DNA of 64,000 nt from Sanguinoderma infundibulare (lineage: Eukaryota; Basidiomycota; Agaricomycetes; Polyporales; Polyporaceae), in assembly GCA_032821775.1 (NCBI GenBank), contig JAVLRN010000017.1, positions 479,180 to 543,179 on the forward strand, in the 5' to 3' direction. The notes under the pieces are model-generated. The model made no database searches. It was given only the letters and a program-made list of their open reading frames with translations, and was not told the DNA's origin. The position numbers and the translations under genes are program-made. Shown in pieces: positions 36,205 through 48,362 of this stretch; position 1 is the first letter of the stretch, and the number at the start of each line of letters is the position of its first letter.

Positions 36205-37860
36205 GGAAGGCGTAGCGTCTTCTCTGAACCAGGCACTGGCAGCCATCGCACTGTCTAGCGTTTTCCTCGGTGCAGTCGCCAGTCGTGGTCACGCTTCGTG
36301 ATATCACTCATACCAGTTCACATCACAGGGGCCCTGTCCATGCTCACCGTCATGTCCGCATACCTCCTAATGTCAGCCTGCCTCCTGCTTTGCCATTTCT
36401 AGGTCTCTCACTCACAAAATACTCCTCGTAGTAACCAAGGGGCGAAGAACACGACCAGGCGATTCCTGCTTGTCAGCACGTTCACGTTCCTCGCCTCGAC
36501 CGTCACGTATTGCGGCACGATTCTCTCCAACGCCGCAAGTATCAACTGTTTTCTCGAGAGCATCATTGTCGGGCTACCATTGCCGTCGTATGCGCCCGAC
36601 CTAAATGCGCGAGCCTCCCTCGTCGAAAAAGACTCGTGGCTAGTTTCCGCAATGCTCGGCTTAAACGTGCGCTCTCGCCCCGCCCATACCGGTTCTCGCT
36701 TGACTCGGATGTGATGGCATGCAGATTGCGTTTGGGGACGGGATCGTGTGGTGGCGCGCATCCATGATCTGGAGGAATACGCCCGTGTACGTCCTTGGAG
36801 CCACCCTGCTCTCAGGAACGATAGGCAGGTCTTCTTCGTTACGTTCATCGCGCGTTAACTGACTCCCCTTGTTTCAAAGGCTTTGGAATCGCGGCAGTCA
36901 CGCGCTAAACCACGTCCTCCATCACAGTGCCCACTATACACTTCTCGAATCCGTATGCTGCGCTCACCGCGGGACTGTCCTTTGCGACGAACTCCATCGC
37001 TACCGCGCTCATAGGATACAAGCCATGGTAAGCCTTGTACATGTACTATCCCTGGCGACATCCACCTCAGTAACCTCCATTGCTGCAGGAAACATCGGAA
37101 ACTCCTCCGTGGGGTTGACGGATCCAGCTCTGGCTCTAGTCGTGGACACGCTCACGGTCGATCGCGGGGCGTGAAAGTGCATGTCATATTGGTGGAATCT
37201 GGGGGGCTCTTTTCCGCTATCTGGGTTCGTCTACCGTTTCGCCCTTCCGTCCACTCAGGCGGCTGATCACACGTGTGACGGGACGTGGGTTTTAGATATA
37301 ACATATCGCGTCCGGGCTGGCAAGCTGCGGTGCTGGTGATTCAAGTGTTCGAAATTTCGAGGGATAGGACCAGGACGGCCACGGGCGCGGCACACTTCGG
37401 GGCGTATCCGTTCTCCGTGGGCGCGCTTGGTCCGATAGTGGTGCGCTTTTGTTATTTGCTGCTGCTGAATCTAGGCGGAGCGTTAACTTCGTAGGGGCCT
37501 CTTTCCGACCAGGCGATATACCTGGCCGTCATCATCGCCATCCTCGCCCTTGGCAAGTCCTAAGTGGAGCGGGCGTTGGGAACCGCTGGGAGTCACGGGT
37601 CGTCGAATCAGCCATCGATCGAACTTCGCAGTTCAGCTTCCACTCCGAGAGTTAGACTGTCGCCGGTGGCACGGAAGGCTCGTCTGGATCTATCTGCGGG
37701 GACGTGTTCGACGTCATCTGAGACGTGCACGCGGCTGCCCTCTGTGTTGGACAATGGGGGGTGTGAGGACTTGAAGGGACGGGACTGCCCTGCGGAGGGG
37801 TACGACACATCCGTTGGAGAGGAGGAACTGTTAGATGCTAATGAGGTTTGACGGATGAGT
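36205..37860 (+). pseudogene. 7TM-like membrane protein pseudogene, second locus
   Basis: Hydrophobic segments appear in order on the plus strand in shifting frames: QALAAIALSSVFLGAV (about 36225), RRFLLVSTFTFLASTVTY (36460), IAFGDGIVWWRASMIW (36725-36775), YAALTAGLSFATNSIATALIGYKPW (36955-37030) and YLAVIIAILALGKS (37520-37560). The GDGIVWWRA and LIGYKPW motifs mark the same basidiomycete family as the copies at 2/16 kb and 44 kb, though more divergent. Stops and frame changes separate nearly every segment, so it is inactive. Confidence 0.6.
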
Positions 37861-38199
37861 GAGTCTCCCTGAGTATTGTGTATTTTTGTTTGTCAGTTCG
37901 CGCTACTCTCGAGTGTACTTCTACTGCTCTGTACTAGTCTATCTGGGCCGGAAATGTCCCCCGAATGTAACGAAGTCTACCTCCAATGCTTTACTCCCCG
38001 TCTGTGATGGAAACAACCTATACGCTTTTCGTAAACGTGCTCGGCTACGCCCGAGAAGCTTCTCCGCAAGATTCCGAACCGGATCCGACCAAGGACACCG
38101 TTGGACATCGAGCCTCCGCAACCAACATCAGCAAAAGCGCCAAAGTGTTGCCTTCCGTAATGTAATGGCAGTCTAATGGAACATAGTTATTAGTTTGCA

Positions 38200-38640
38200 T
38201 TACAGCCCCGAGTGTGTCAATAATGAGCGTTACAAATGAGAACTAAATAACCCCTTCGCAATGCAACCCCCACAGTGGCAAGGTGGTGTGTTGCAATCCA
38301 CCATCATCAATGCGAGGGATTGCCACGACATATGAGGATTGGAATGGCATGACAATCCTCATATTGGGCTAGACTGGTATTGCAGGCGGCCTCAGATACC
38401 AGTCAATAGCCTCGCAGCGGGCAAATGCAATTCACACAGGATATAATAAGAATAAAGCATGCATTGTATTGCGCTGCAATAACATATAAACGTGGTAGTC
38501 GCGGACGCGAGGTGGGAACGGGGGGACACAAGCAACGTCACAACTGGCACCAGTGGACTAGAGTAATACAAGAGGAGAGAGCGTAATCAAGCGAGCAACC
38601 GAGCAGGCGAGCGAACAAGCAACTGGGCGAGCAAAAAGCA
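38200..38640. repeat. Repeat-like low-complexity region
   Basis: The stretch holds short inverted words (ACTGGTATTG...ATACCAGT), a 21-bp segment shared with 43741-43761, and a GCGAGCAA-type simple repeat at 38590-38636. It may be a decayed non-autonomous element. Confidence 0.35.
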
Positions 38641-38897
38641 TATGAGACGAGAAGGGCTAAGCGCTACCTTCTTCCACTCAGCGAGGACGTCGCTACTCCT
38701 GGAAGTACGCATACCATCAGCTTTGAGTGGTAAAATGATGCATACATGCACTTACAGACGCTGCTTACCGTTGCCGACCATCTAGAGGCCGGCTTTCTTG
38801 ACGTCCTCTGGAGTCCAAGGGTTGGAGGGCCGTCATCGTCATGGGCACGGATAATTAGCTGGGGGTCGTCGTCGTCGTCAGTCGAAAGTGCTGCTCA

Positions 38898-39020
38898 CCA
38901 TGCGAGTGGGGTCGCTGATATCACGAACCGCAGCGGTCTCGACCATGTTGCGGACGGTGAAGCGCTTGATGGTCTTGTCCTTCGGTACGCATCGCGAGCA
39001 GCTCGAGCAGCAAATGAGGT
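38898..39020 (-). pseudogene. Ribosomal protein S26e fragment
   Basis: One minus-strand exon encodes [18 protein letters not shown], then [16 protein letters not shown], which is the zinc-binding core and following helix of the small-subunit protein eS26. It ends at a GTGAGC donor (38897). The basic N-terminal exon and the LPKLYIK..YCVSCAIHS half are not found nearby. A lone exon of a housekeeping gene in this position is almost certainly a duplicated relic. Confidence 0.75.
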
Positions 39021-39421
39021 GCGGGCTGTGGTGTGGCCTGGGGTTATGGCGGCAGCGGAGAGTCGTGCATGGGTGAATGCGGAGGTGAGAGTAGAGGGAG
39101 AAGGCGGATGGTGGGGGTTGGACGAGGTCAGCGGCTTAAGTAAAGGCAGCCTGGCAGTGTGACGTCACAACACATCGCTGCCAAACCGGGCAGAGGCGCC
39201 TCTCCCAGGCCTCTGCCAATCACTGTCTTCGCTTCTCCTCCGCGTGCCTCCCGTTCCTTCCCTCTGCTCTACCGTGCACATCTACCTGCTATTTTCCACT
39301 CTCATCGGTTCCACCATACTCTCCGATTGTCCCGCCTCCGACTCCCGCACCCTCTCCGCCACTAGGGCAACCGTCCTTCCAGCCACACCCTTCCGTCGTC
39401 TCTCATGTCTCTCGCTTTGCC

Positions 39422-40358
39422 ATGCTCTCCCCGGCGTCGCGTCGGCAACACCTGTACGCGATCATCCAAGAATGCACGCCCTCCGAACTCCTCTTCCTTT
39501 CCACCACGATCGCGCCCCTGCTCAAACGCGACTTCCTCAGCGCCCTTCCACCCGAGGTCTCCCTGCACATTCTCAGCTTCATAGACGACCCACGCACGCA
39601 CGCACGCTCGCACGCGCGGCTCGCGTTAGCCGGTATTGGAACGAGCCCCTCCAGGACGACTACCTGTGGAAGACCATGTGTATCCGCCACGGGTTCTCGC
39701 GCGACGCGGATGCAGTGGACAGCTACAGAGTCGAGCACGGCCTGGCCAGCGGCAGGCGACATTCAAGACGCTTGTCTGTCGAGTCGGACCTTGACAGCAC
39801 GAAGAGCGCACGTTCCCTCGCGCTGGAGTTCCAACCTTCCCCGCCTTCCTCAACTGCGTTCCAGTATCGGAGATTCTTTATATACGAGCATCTTCGAAGT
39901 AAGTGATCCCTCCCACGACAGGCAATGGTTGGAATCCCTCTTTGTGAAAGCATGCTATATTCCCGGATGGTCCTGTCCCTTGCAAAGGGAAAGTTTGGGC
40001 CATCCTGGAAAATACGACGTCTTTCACAAGGCAGGATTCCAGGTACCCACTGCCTTTTTTCTGCTTCCATCGTTGACGTATGGATAAAACAGCGTCAAAC
40101 TGGCTCCAGCGAGGACGCCTACTGCGCATACATCGCGCCCCGCTACACCCGCCCATCACGCCCGATCTCAACGCACACCCGAACGGCCAAGGCCAGATGC
40201 AGAATCTCGCCATCCCGACTTCCATCGCCATCGACTCCTCATGGGTCGTGGTCGGGCTTGCGAACAGCCGGATACACATCTTCAGCGCCCGGACTGGCGT
40301 CCTCTCACGCACGCTTGTCGTCTCCTTATTTGAGTACGAGCACGTCGAGGCCAATTAG
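39422..40358 (+). pseudogene. F-box/WD40 protein fragment with microsatellite frameshift
   Basis: ATG at 39422 begins an F-box protein: an N-terminal helix, then FLSALPPEVSLHILSFIDDPRT. The frame shifts within an ACGC repeat (39590-39612), after which RVSRYWNEPLQDDYLWKTMC and IRHGF continue in another frame. A later exon (about 40080-40325) gives NWLQRGRLLRIHR...IAIDSSWVVVGLANSRIHIFSARTG, the linker and first blade of a WD40 propeller as in Cdc4/Pop1-type SCF receptors. The remaining propeller is missing, so the substrate-binding part is lost. Confidence 0.7.
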
Positions 40359-40739
40359 AACGTTACGATGAGCAGGATGCATAGGCCGATTCATGGAAGT
40401 GAGTGTCTGCAAGGTTACCTACCATAATACTCAATACGAACATGTTGCAGTATCAGTTTGTTGTAGATCGTTCATTGCAAATAGATTGCTTGGATTCAGT
40501 TCGAAGGACGACATTATCATATATATCAACGCGCCAACGTCCTCAAAGGACAACCGCGGTGATCAAAACATGAGGCCGAGTTTGTACTGAAGACAGGGGG
40601 AAGTCAAGCAACGTACACAAAGCTGCGTCGAGGTGTGAGTACTCATAAGCAGGTCGTCGGAGCCCAATTCTTTCACTCCGACTTCCACGTTCGAACGGCC
40701 ACAGCGCCAGCACGGGTGCACTAGCGGACCGTTCGGGTG

Positions 40740-41250
40740 TTGGTCTTGAACTCGAACGTGAAGCCAGTCGCCGTCGTGCCTGCAGTTTGCCTGCACTCGA
40801 AGTCGCTCCACCAACACTTCTTCCGCCCCATGGTCGACTCCCACAGGGACGAATGCCAGAAACCCGCTAGCCGTGTGGCCACCCTGCCAGTTTCCCAGAG
40901 TCGCTGGAGGAAGAGCAAGGGGCTGACGGGGAACGGTCTGCGCGAGGTCGAGGTCGAGGTCGAGGGCTGCAGGTGCATGGTGAGGGATTCCAGCAGCCTC
41001 CAGCGCCGCTGCTCCGTCGTCCTCTGGTCTAAGGCCTCCTACATCTTCTTCGTCCCAGTCTCCCTCGCCTTCCTGTTCGTCCTTATCCTCATGGCGTACT
41101 ATATCCCCATGTCCCAAGGGCCGCCACTGCACCGCGTCCTCAACCGCCGCCTGCAGTCTCTCCTCGTGCCAGCGAGGACAACCACACGTCTTCCAAGGTG
41201 CACCGCAGACGTAACAGAACTCGAATCTGCACCGGCACGTCAAGGTACCC
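40740..41250 (-). pseudogene. RBR ubiquitin ligase, RING2 fragment
   Basis: The minus strand reads TCRCRFEFCYVCGAPWKTCGC followed by an acidic DEEDVGG linker. The CxCxFEFCYxCG...C pattern is the RING2 end of RBR ligases. RING1 and IBR are absent to the right, and the downstream reading is low complexity. It is not the missing end of the pseudogene at 17.5 kb as far as I can tell, because the flanks differ. Confidence 0.6.
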
Positions 41251-41730
41251 CTTCACGGACGTCCTCGAATCGGACTTTCTCGGCGCACTGCGCACCGTGG
41301 GTGCATCCGGCCTGAGGAGCCTGGCCTTCATGATCGAGTTGAAGGCCGCGACTTGGATCTCCGCTGCGCATTCATGAGTTCTTTGTCCTCTTGTCAACTG
41401 TCTGCGTGTACGATGCAACTGCATGACCCAATCTCACCCTCTTTTCCCTAGGCTGACATCGAAGCGACGCTTTCTGGCTTGCAGCTGACCAGCCTCGACA
41501 TCACCGTGAGCGACGTCAGGCTGGACGAGCAGGTTCCGGATGAGCATGACTCCGCGGACCAGTCAGAGGCCGCACCTGCAGTTCCCTGTGCCTCTAGAGA
41601 ACTACTAGGACATGGAGCGCGCCTTGCATATGAGGAAGGCGCATTCAATGTTCCGGCGCTGGCAGTGCGATGCTCTCGGAGTCCTCAGTTTACCAGGCCG
41701 GACAAATGTTTCCGCACCCGACTCGAGCAG

Positions 41731-41738
41731 TATAAATA
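41731..41738 (+). promoter_or_regulatory. TATA box
   Basis: TATAAATA lies about 250 bp before the ATG at 41988, followed by a long pyrimidine-rich leader as in strongly expressed fungal genes. Confidence 0.4.
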
Positions 41739-41987
41739 CCCTCCGTCCAGCATGCCAGTTCCCCAGCTCGCTTTTCCTTCGCTTCCGAGCCCCCTCTCCT
41801 CTCTTTTTCTCTTCGCCCAACTCCTTTCAGCTGGTACGCTCTCCCTCACCACTCTGTCCTCGTCGTTCTGACACTGCCGCACCCCATGCAGCTGTGCGGC
41901 TTTTTCCTTCACGTTCACTGACGAACCTACCACCTACACACCCATCGCTCCTTAACGCACATCTTTACGTCCCAGCGCACCTCCATC

Positions 41988-42555
41988 ATGCCGTCCTTCA
42001 GCCGCCTTCTCATTCGCTCCGTCCTCAGCGTCTCGCTCGCCGTGCAGTCCGCGCCTGTCCGTGAGACGTCCGGTACCCACCTTACTAATGTATGTGGGCT
42101 CTAAACGCTGCAGTGGTTCTCTGTGCTAACGGGCTGATTATTCGTAGGCGGTCGTGACCGAGCGCGATGTCATGCGGCGCCTGTGGATGAAGTCGACGAA
42201 GTTGACAAGGATGACGAGGTCGAAGACGACTGGAAGGACATGTACGTGCTCCCTCTGCCCATGCATTCTCTTTGAATATGCTCACAGTCTTGGTTTTCTC
42301 CTTCCTTGCGCAGCGCCATCGCGTTCGCGAACAACAACGCGAAGGTGAACCCGGCACCACCCGCAGGTCTGCGCCATCTTCGCCAAGTCAACCTCCAACT
42401 GGCGTGTCGCACTCCGCAAGTCATTCATCCCCGAGAAGCTCGTCGGCGACTCGTCAGACGCCGCGACTCAGGCCGCGCTCGAGAAGGCTCGCATCGACCA
42501 CGTCAAGAAGGCCGTCCCCGGTGTGAGCGCCGAGAGCGTCGTCAAGTTCTCGCTC
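41988..42555 (+). CDS. Possible secreted protein, 5' exons only, unknown
   Basis: ATG at 41988 begins MPSFSRLLIRSVLSVSLAVQ, a plausible signal peptide. An acidic exon (DEVDEVDKDDEVEDDW, about 42180-42238) and further segments (AIAFANNNAKVNPAPPA, then FAKSTSNWRVALRKSFIP ... VKFSLLN up to a GTAAGA donor at 42562) may follow, but the frames are not cleanly joined. A TATA box precedes it. I recognise no domain. It may be the broken front of a gene whose tail was replaced by the LanC-like segment. Confidence 0.35.
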
Positions 42556-42639
42556 CTCAACCGTAAGAGTGCGTGCTCCTCTCGCTTTTTTTTTTTTTTT
42601 TCATTTCCACACCTTGCGAACGTGCAGCTGACTGTCCGT

Positions 42640-43579
42640 GGCGGCGCGTTCCTAGCGAAGTCCGGCCAGATGGTCATCCCTGCGCGCGGCAACACCCCGC
42701 CCACCGACCTCAAGGCCGTCAAGCATCGCATCCACGATGCCTTGGCAGAGAACGTCCTCCGCGTCCACAGACATCCATCGACGAACCCAAAGGTCTACCA
42801 TGGTTCTGCAGGTGCGTCCCTTTAGCCTTGTCTCATATCCTATCTTGCACATCCCCAACGCCTCGCCCGCTCACTCGCGCCCAGGCGAAATCATCATGGA
42901 CATGCGCACATTCGCCATCCTCCCTTCAAAGACCTTCCCCAACACCTCCACCTCGTCCCTCATAGCCGACCCCTTCCACGAGTCCCGCCATGGCTCCCAC
43001 ATTGCCTACCTCGAGACCTCGGTTGGCCCTGCCACCCTCGTCCTCGTCCGCCAGCTCCGTCTTCGCCAGTCCCCCGACTCCTCTGCGAACAAGCATGCCT
43101 GCCGCGGCAAGCTCGATGGCGAGCGACTCGACGAGGTCGAGCTTTCAGAGACTAGGCGCAGCGCTATCGATCTCATCGCAGACGCCCAGGAGACCGCGCT
43201 GTCGGAGCCCATGGACGACGATGGCTGGGAGGTTCTGTACGGCCGCGCAGGGCTCCTGTATGCACTCCTCCTGCTTAGGAGCGAGCTCTCGGTCACGGTC
43301 AGCTATCTTGCACACGCGGGTCAGGCGAAGGATAAGGTCGTCCGGGACGTGGAGATGCTGTGTGCCGACGGCAACTTGAAGGACCTCGTGGACGATATCG
43401 TTCAGCGTGGCCAGCTCTGCGCCCAGAGGTACGTGGAGGAGCTGGACGAGGGCGAAAAAATCAAGGCGCCGCCGCTGATGTGGGCGAGTGGGAAATCGCG
43501 GCCGAGGATGCTGGCGAGGACTGCGCGTGACGATGGATGGTATTGTTATGTGGTATTGTTTTGTGAAGGGATGCAGTAA
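42640..43579 (+). pseudogene. LanC-like protein fragment
   Basis: Segments encode PTDLKAVKHRIHDALAENVLR, IADPFHESRHGSHIAYLET, WEVLYGRAGLLYALLLLRSE (the glycine-rich repeat of the LanC-like alpha-toroid) and NLKDLVDDIVQRGQLCAQRY...PPLMWA. Eukaryotic LanC-like proteins bind glutathione and zinc; the metal-binding Cys/His motifs in the C-terminal half are not reached. The frame ends soon after PPLMWA, where an H-GxxxG-A repeat would be expected. The first two segments lie in separate exons. Confidence 0.6.
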
Positions 43580-43689
43580 AGCACTCTTGTTCAATTGCCT
43601 CGGACTCAAATTGTGTAATAGTACATGCGTTGGAGCTAACGGCGACCGAAATGTCTATGAAGTGTGCGAATTGATACAGTACCATTAAA

Positions 43690-45429
43690 TCTAAGTCTCA
43701 ACAGCCCTACGAATATATCCCGGCACTACGACGTTTGCAATGGCAAGGTGATGTGTTGCAACCCCCGCCCTTGCCCATTTAGGGGTTGGAATCCCCGTCC
43801 GGCGTGGCAGTGCCCGTTGCAACCTTTTGGCGCTTTTGCTGATGAAGGTCGGGAGCACACTCGGACTGTCGCATGACAGTCCGTGTTCCAGCTGGGACTT
43901 GTTGAGTGCGACGACGACGATGATGACCATCGGATAGATCGCCTGCAAACATAAACGTAAGTTTGTAATGCCTCGCGTGCAGAAGGCATCGGTATCAAGC
44001 CTCACGACGAGCTGCACAACAGTGGCATCAAGAACATATGAGCTGACCCGCCAAAACGAGCCCTGGATTTGACCATCGGGCATCGCGTATATCGCAAGAT
44101 TGTATGCGAGTACTGTTAGCTACCGGAATCCCGGAGTCAATATTGTCTGGACATGTGCTCATAAGGTATATTACAACCTACACAAATCGCACAGTACCCC
44201 GCACCCGATTCGACCAATAGCGCCAAGACGTGCATGACATGTGTTTTACCCCTTCGGCTTCCGAGATTCTCTCGCAAGAATCGCCGGTGCTCCCTGATGT
44301 CAATCGGTTTTATCAACGATACCAACTGAAGACAGACATAGGCGAGTTTGTTCACCAGGCTTTCAGGCCCACAAAGGAGGTAGCGAGCAGGTTCGAGACA
44401 AGAGAGACTGCGACCCAGGCGGTAGCGAATCGATCCGCGAAGTACGGATGGAAATCGAGGAAGACGCTGTCCTTGCGCGAGCCGATCCGGTATGAAGTCA
44501 CTATCCCGAGCACTGAGGATTATTCCGGAAACGATGATGAAGACGAATTCATGGAGATAGATCGAGGGACGCACCAACTGTTGCTGTCACGAATGTGACC
44601 GAGAGGGCGGTGACGAGCCGTTTATGGGGCCAGAGAGCTTGCACGCGCCACCACACGACGGCATCTCCGATGCTCATCTTCATAGCGAATATCACGTCAA
44701 CTAGTGATCACGAGGATTGGGGTGCGCGATACCGACATTGACGGTGAGTGCGATGATGATTACCCAAGAGTATCGGGTGCCAAGCAGATTTGAAGTGTCG
44801 CCCGAAGTGACGGACCCGACGGACTCACTCGAGCTGGACGGAAGGCCACGTATGCTAGACGCGATGAGACGGTTCAAGGACAGTACGTCCAAGAGTTGGA
44901 TCGCCCAGAAGCATGACGTGGAGATATAAAGCGTTGTCACGGAGCCGGTGAGCAGCACTTTCGAATAATGGGGCGCCCGGCGGCCGCTGGATGCGACGGA
45001 TGAGATCATCGAAGTCGCAAAGGTAGACTAGAAGAGGCCTTGGGGTGGTTGACGTACATTAATATATACACGGAGATTGCGAATAACAATGTCAATGTCC
45101 CTAAGAAGGTTGTGAGCAGATCCTACATGAGATGTCTCGACCAGGAGCTTACCAAAGAGAAAGCTCGAGAGTACGATCATGACGAGATAATCCTCGAGTG
45201 ATGGGCCGAGCGTTTTCAGCGTCGATATCGAACCTGAATCCCCAGATGCATCGCTTGAAGGTGTTGTATCCATGGAAAGAGGGTGAATACCCATCAGCAA
45301 AAAGGCGACAACGATGGAGGGCCAGGCTGTGGATGCATGACGCCGCCCGGCCGGGCAGAATAAGGAGGGGGTATACATACGTCTACCTCGCCAGGCTAAT
45401 GGTATGTGTATGTGGCCCGGATAGGCCAT
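43690..45429 (-). pseudogene. 7TM-like membrane protein pseudogene, third locus
   Basis: Reading leftwards: ISTLKTLGPSLEDYLVMIVLSSFLFGK (about 45230-45150), an intron, DIDIVIRNLRVYI, VLLTGSVTTLYISTSCFWAIQLLDVL (about 44960-44870), MKMSIGDAVVWWRVQALWP (about 44690-44620), HRRFLRENLGSRRGKTHVMHVLALLVESGAGYCAI (about 44310-44190) and AIYPMVIIVVVALNKSQLEHG (about 43950-43890). This is the most complete copy of the family here and gives its domain order. Frameshifts and stops separate several exons, and the RNA could still splice only poorly. Confidence 0.7.
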
Positions 45430-45510
45430 GTACTCATACAGTTGCCTGGACAGGCAAACGTATGTATACTGTCACCTGGAGACGCATACGTATGTATACC
45501 TGATGGAAAC
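45365..45510. repeat. Degenerate minisatellite, ~30-bp units
   Basis: Units resembling CCTGGACAGGCAAACGTATG recur about four times with drift, each with a CGTATGTATAC-like word. It is adjacent to the 5' end of the 7TM-like pseudogene. Confidence 0.5.
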
Positions 45511-45953
45511 GATGGGCATATATGAAGGAAGGAGGGGTCAGACGTCAAGGTGTAGAGCGTTGGTTGGTTGCATCGCGAGCCTGAGCAATTCGGACACTTC
45601 TTCGCGATCGTCGAGAACGCGGACTTCTTACGGGGGGTGACGACCTCGACATCTGGCGAATTGCAGGAGGATGCGCGGGAAGACTGGCGAGAGAGCGAGG
45701 CCATGGAGTCGCGGTCTGGAATGCATGCAACATCAATCTAGAAGTACACTTTCAGACCACCTACACTCTAAAGCTGGCTCTGCGCCGCCTCCTCCACCTC
45801 CGTCTGCCGGACCGCAGTGATCACCTTCAGGTGCACGTCCCTACCGCTCCAGGCTGTACTCCTGCAGCTTACAGAAGTACTTGATCCGTTCCTGACGCTG
45901 GCGTGCCCTCTCCTGCAATGACCATCACGATCCCCTCAGCTCTGAGATCCATC

Positions 45954-47363
45954 TCAACAGCATAATGGTGGGTCACGCACCTCGTCCTCGCCAGGATCCA
46001 CTTCTTCCGCTGCAGGTTTCTTCCACTTCCCCTTCGACCTCGACGTCGGTGGCCGGCCTCGCGACGTTGGCCGTCCGCTGGATTCCGGAGCAGTCACGCG
46101 CCCATTCGTGACCGGGGCAGGCGCCCTTCGGCGACCTCGCCCTCGTCCGTGTCCGCGACCCCTCCCCCGTGCCATACGAGCAGGGGGTTTCAGCGGCGAC
46201 GAGTCCTTATCCTCGCTGTCTGTCACATTCTCTCTCCCCTTGCTCTTGCCCTTCTTGCTCGTCACCGTCACCCGCACCTTCTTCGACCTCTTGGGCAGCA
46301 GCGCCTTGAGCCTCTGCACCGCCGTCCTCGGGTTCGAGTCCTCGCTCACCCTCTCCTCTGGCCCCACCTGCGCCTGTGTGCGCTTCTTCCCCGGGACTTT
46401 GTGCGGCTGCGCGTACTACGGGTCTTCGAACTCGAGTGTGGCCAGAGGTTGGCGCCGCTTCGACGGACCTGCCTTGCCCTTCCCCTTGTCCGGCGCTGCG
46501 ACCGCTCTGCGCGTGGCGAAGGGCTTGACGGGACTCGGCGAGTCGTTCCGTATTGACCGCTCCTGGAGTGCGAGCCGGACAGGCCTCCGTCGGCGAAGTG
46601 CGGCGTCGGCAGTGGCAAGCGGTGCTGCACGCTGCGGTGCTTATGAGGGGTGCGAAGTGCATGCATCAGGCTCCCAGACGACGACGAGGCCTCCTCCAAC
46701 AGTTGGTCGAAACCCGCCTTCTGAACGGATGCCAGGAGGATTGGCATGATGGAGTTCTCAGTCTCTTCGTCGAACGGCTCGAGGGTGATGTCGACGTCAG
46801 CCTGTGAGCTAGAGCCTGCCGCGGGCGGGTCGTCCTCTCCCAAGGCGCTGGGAGCGAGATGAGGCGGGCGCATGTTCTCCTTGTCCTCGTTCACGTCATA
46901 ATTCTCCGTCGGAACGTTCTCCTTGTCTTCGTCCTCCAAATCATCCGCGTCATCGAGGTGCAATAGTTTAGATCGCACAGGATCGACATCAAGGTAGAGA
47001 TCGTCGATGTTGTACTCGTCGTCCGACGGGATAGGTGTTGGGAGACGATCGGGGATGGGCACAGCCGCAGAAGGAACCTCATCGAGCGCAAGGTGCACGA
47101 CTGTTGCCTGGGGCACACGACGCCTCGACCGTGGTCTGCCATTGTCGGATAGTCTCCAGCTTCGTCTCTGTAGCGAGGAGACCGAGCATGTCGTCCTGAC
47201 TCGGCGGCGTGTCCCTCTGGACATAGATCGGGCCGTTCACAGGCTCGTCCTCATCTGCCTCGTCCGAAGATATCACAGCTGTGAACTCGTCGCGACTGGA
47301 ACCTGCGTGGGGGCAAGTGGGCAGGAGATGATGGCGACAGGGAAGAGTATGCTCCCGAAACAT
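45954..47363 (-). pseudogene. Unknown acidic/basic disordered protein, frame broken
   Basis: Minus-strand coding runs from about 47363 (EPVNGPIYVQRDTPPSQDDML, TETKLETIR) through an acidic region (DDEYNIDDLYLDVDP, DEDKENVP) and a Gln/Ser region (FDEETENSIMPILLASVQKA, LRTPHKHRSVQHRL) to a Lys/Arg-rich end with GRGRGHGRGRGRRRAP near 46140. The acidic and basic parts lie in different frames with a switch near 46360-46400. The layout suggests a chromatin-associated protein, but no domain is recognised. Confidence 0.45.
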
Positions 47364-48020
47364 TGGCGTTCCACTGGAGAATAGTATTCGGATGTCGCAA
47401 GCGTTCGCTGGTGAGTTGGAGGGATGCCTTAAGCGACGGTAGACGCCCCAGAGGGGTAGATCGGATAGGAATGGGGGCCACGGATGATGCGTGTAGGAGA
47501 CGGGGTGTAAATGATCGCTCTGGCTGCTTGCACAGATTCAGGCGAAGTATGGCGCGCCGCTACCTGGCGGGGGATGCAAGCCAGGTAGAACAAGGCGGAA
47601 GGGTGCATGGGGAAAAAGAGGCGAGCTACTTGACGCTCGATGGCGGGCGACATGGGAGACGGAAGAACTGGGACATTCACGTTTGGGACAGCATCATCTG
47701 CAGTGTCAAGATCTGTAAATTAATGTTAAACGAACTGCGAGTCAACTTCAACACAATCAGATACAATCTATGACGCTCACCAGGCGAAAATGCGGTACAC
47801 ACATTCACACTAGCACGACGCAGAACCTGCTACCGTCTTGCATTCAAGCTCTAGTCAGCGCCTGCTCCGAATTGTCCTCGTCGGTTGAGGTGCACTTACG
47901 TCCAGTCGCCTGAGGTGGCGACACATCCTGCTAGCCGTTGTTTCGGTCGAACAAACTAGGCTACACACCTTCTCGCCTTGGCCGACGGAAGGCGTGGTCT
48001 GAGCGACAAACGACAACACG
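47364..48020. other. No recognisable gene
   Basis: No exon chain or repeat is evident. Confidence 0.35.
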
Positions 48021-48024
48021 CACC

Positions 48025-48183
48025 TTTGACGGGGCTCTTGCCGTCTTTCGTCAGCGTCTCCTGCTTGATGAGCTCGTTGAAGATGGACGCGGTGAGGACG
48101 CACGCCCGCCGGATGGCCGCAATCGCGATCTGCGTTTCAGCAGTGTAGGCAGGTGGGGTGGTGGTGGTGTCGTTGGCGGCCAT
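48025..48183 (-). pseudogene. 3'(2'),5'-bisphosphate nucleotidase, first exon only
   Basis: The minus-strand start at 48183 encodes a short Thr-rich leader, then AYTAETQIAIAAIRRACVLT and ASIFNELIKQETLTKDGKSPV. This matches the N-terminal helices and Lys/Ser-Pro motif of Hal2/Met22-like nucleotidases of sulfate assimilation. The frame then leaves the family, and the metal-binding DPIDGT region is absent. Confidence 0.6.
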
Positions 48184-48362
48184 GACTGAGACTCAACAAG
48201 GGGAGCTCTTCTGGTGGCCTCTTCAGGTCACGGTCCCGCTGTAACCGTAGGGCACGATGAACCGGCATGACGTCGTACGTGTGGACGAGACTTCCGATGG
48301 CAGGGTCCGCGCAAAGTGAGCTGTCTCGGATATCGTGTGCTGTGGAGTTGCGGAAGACTCAC

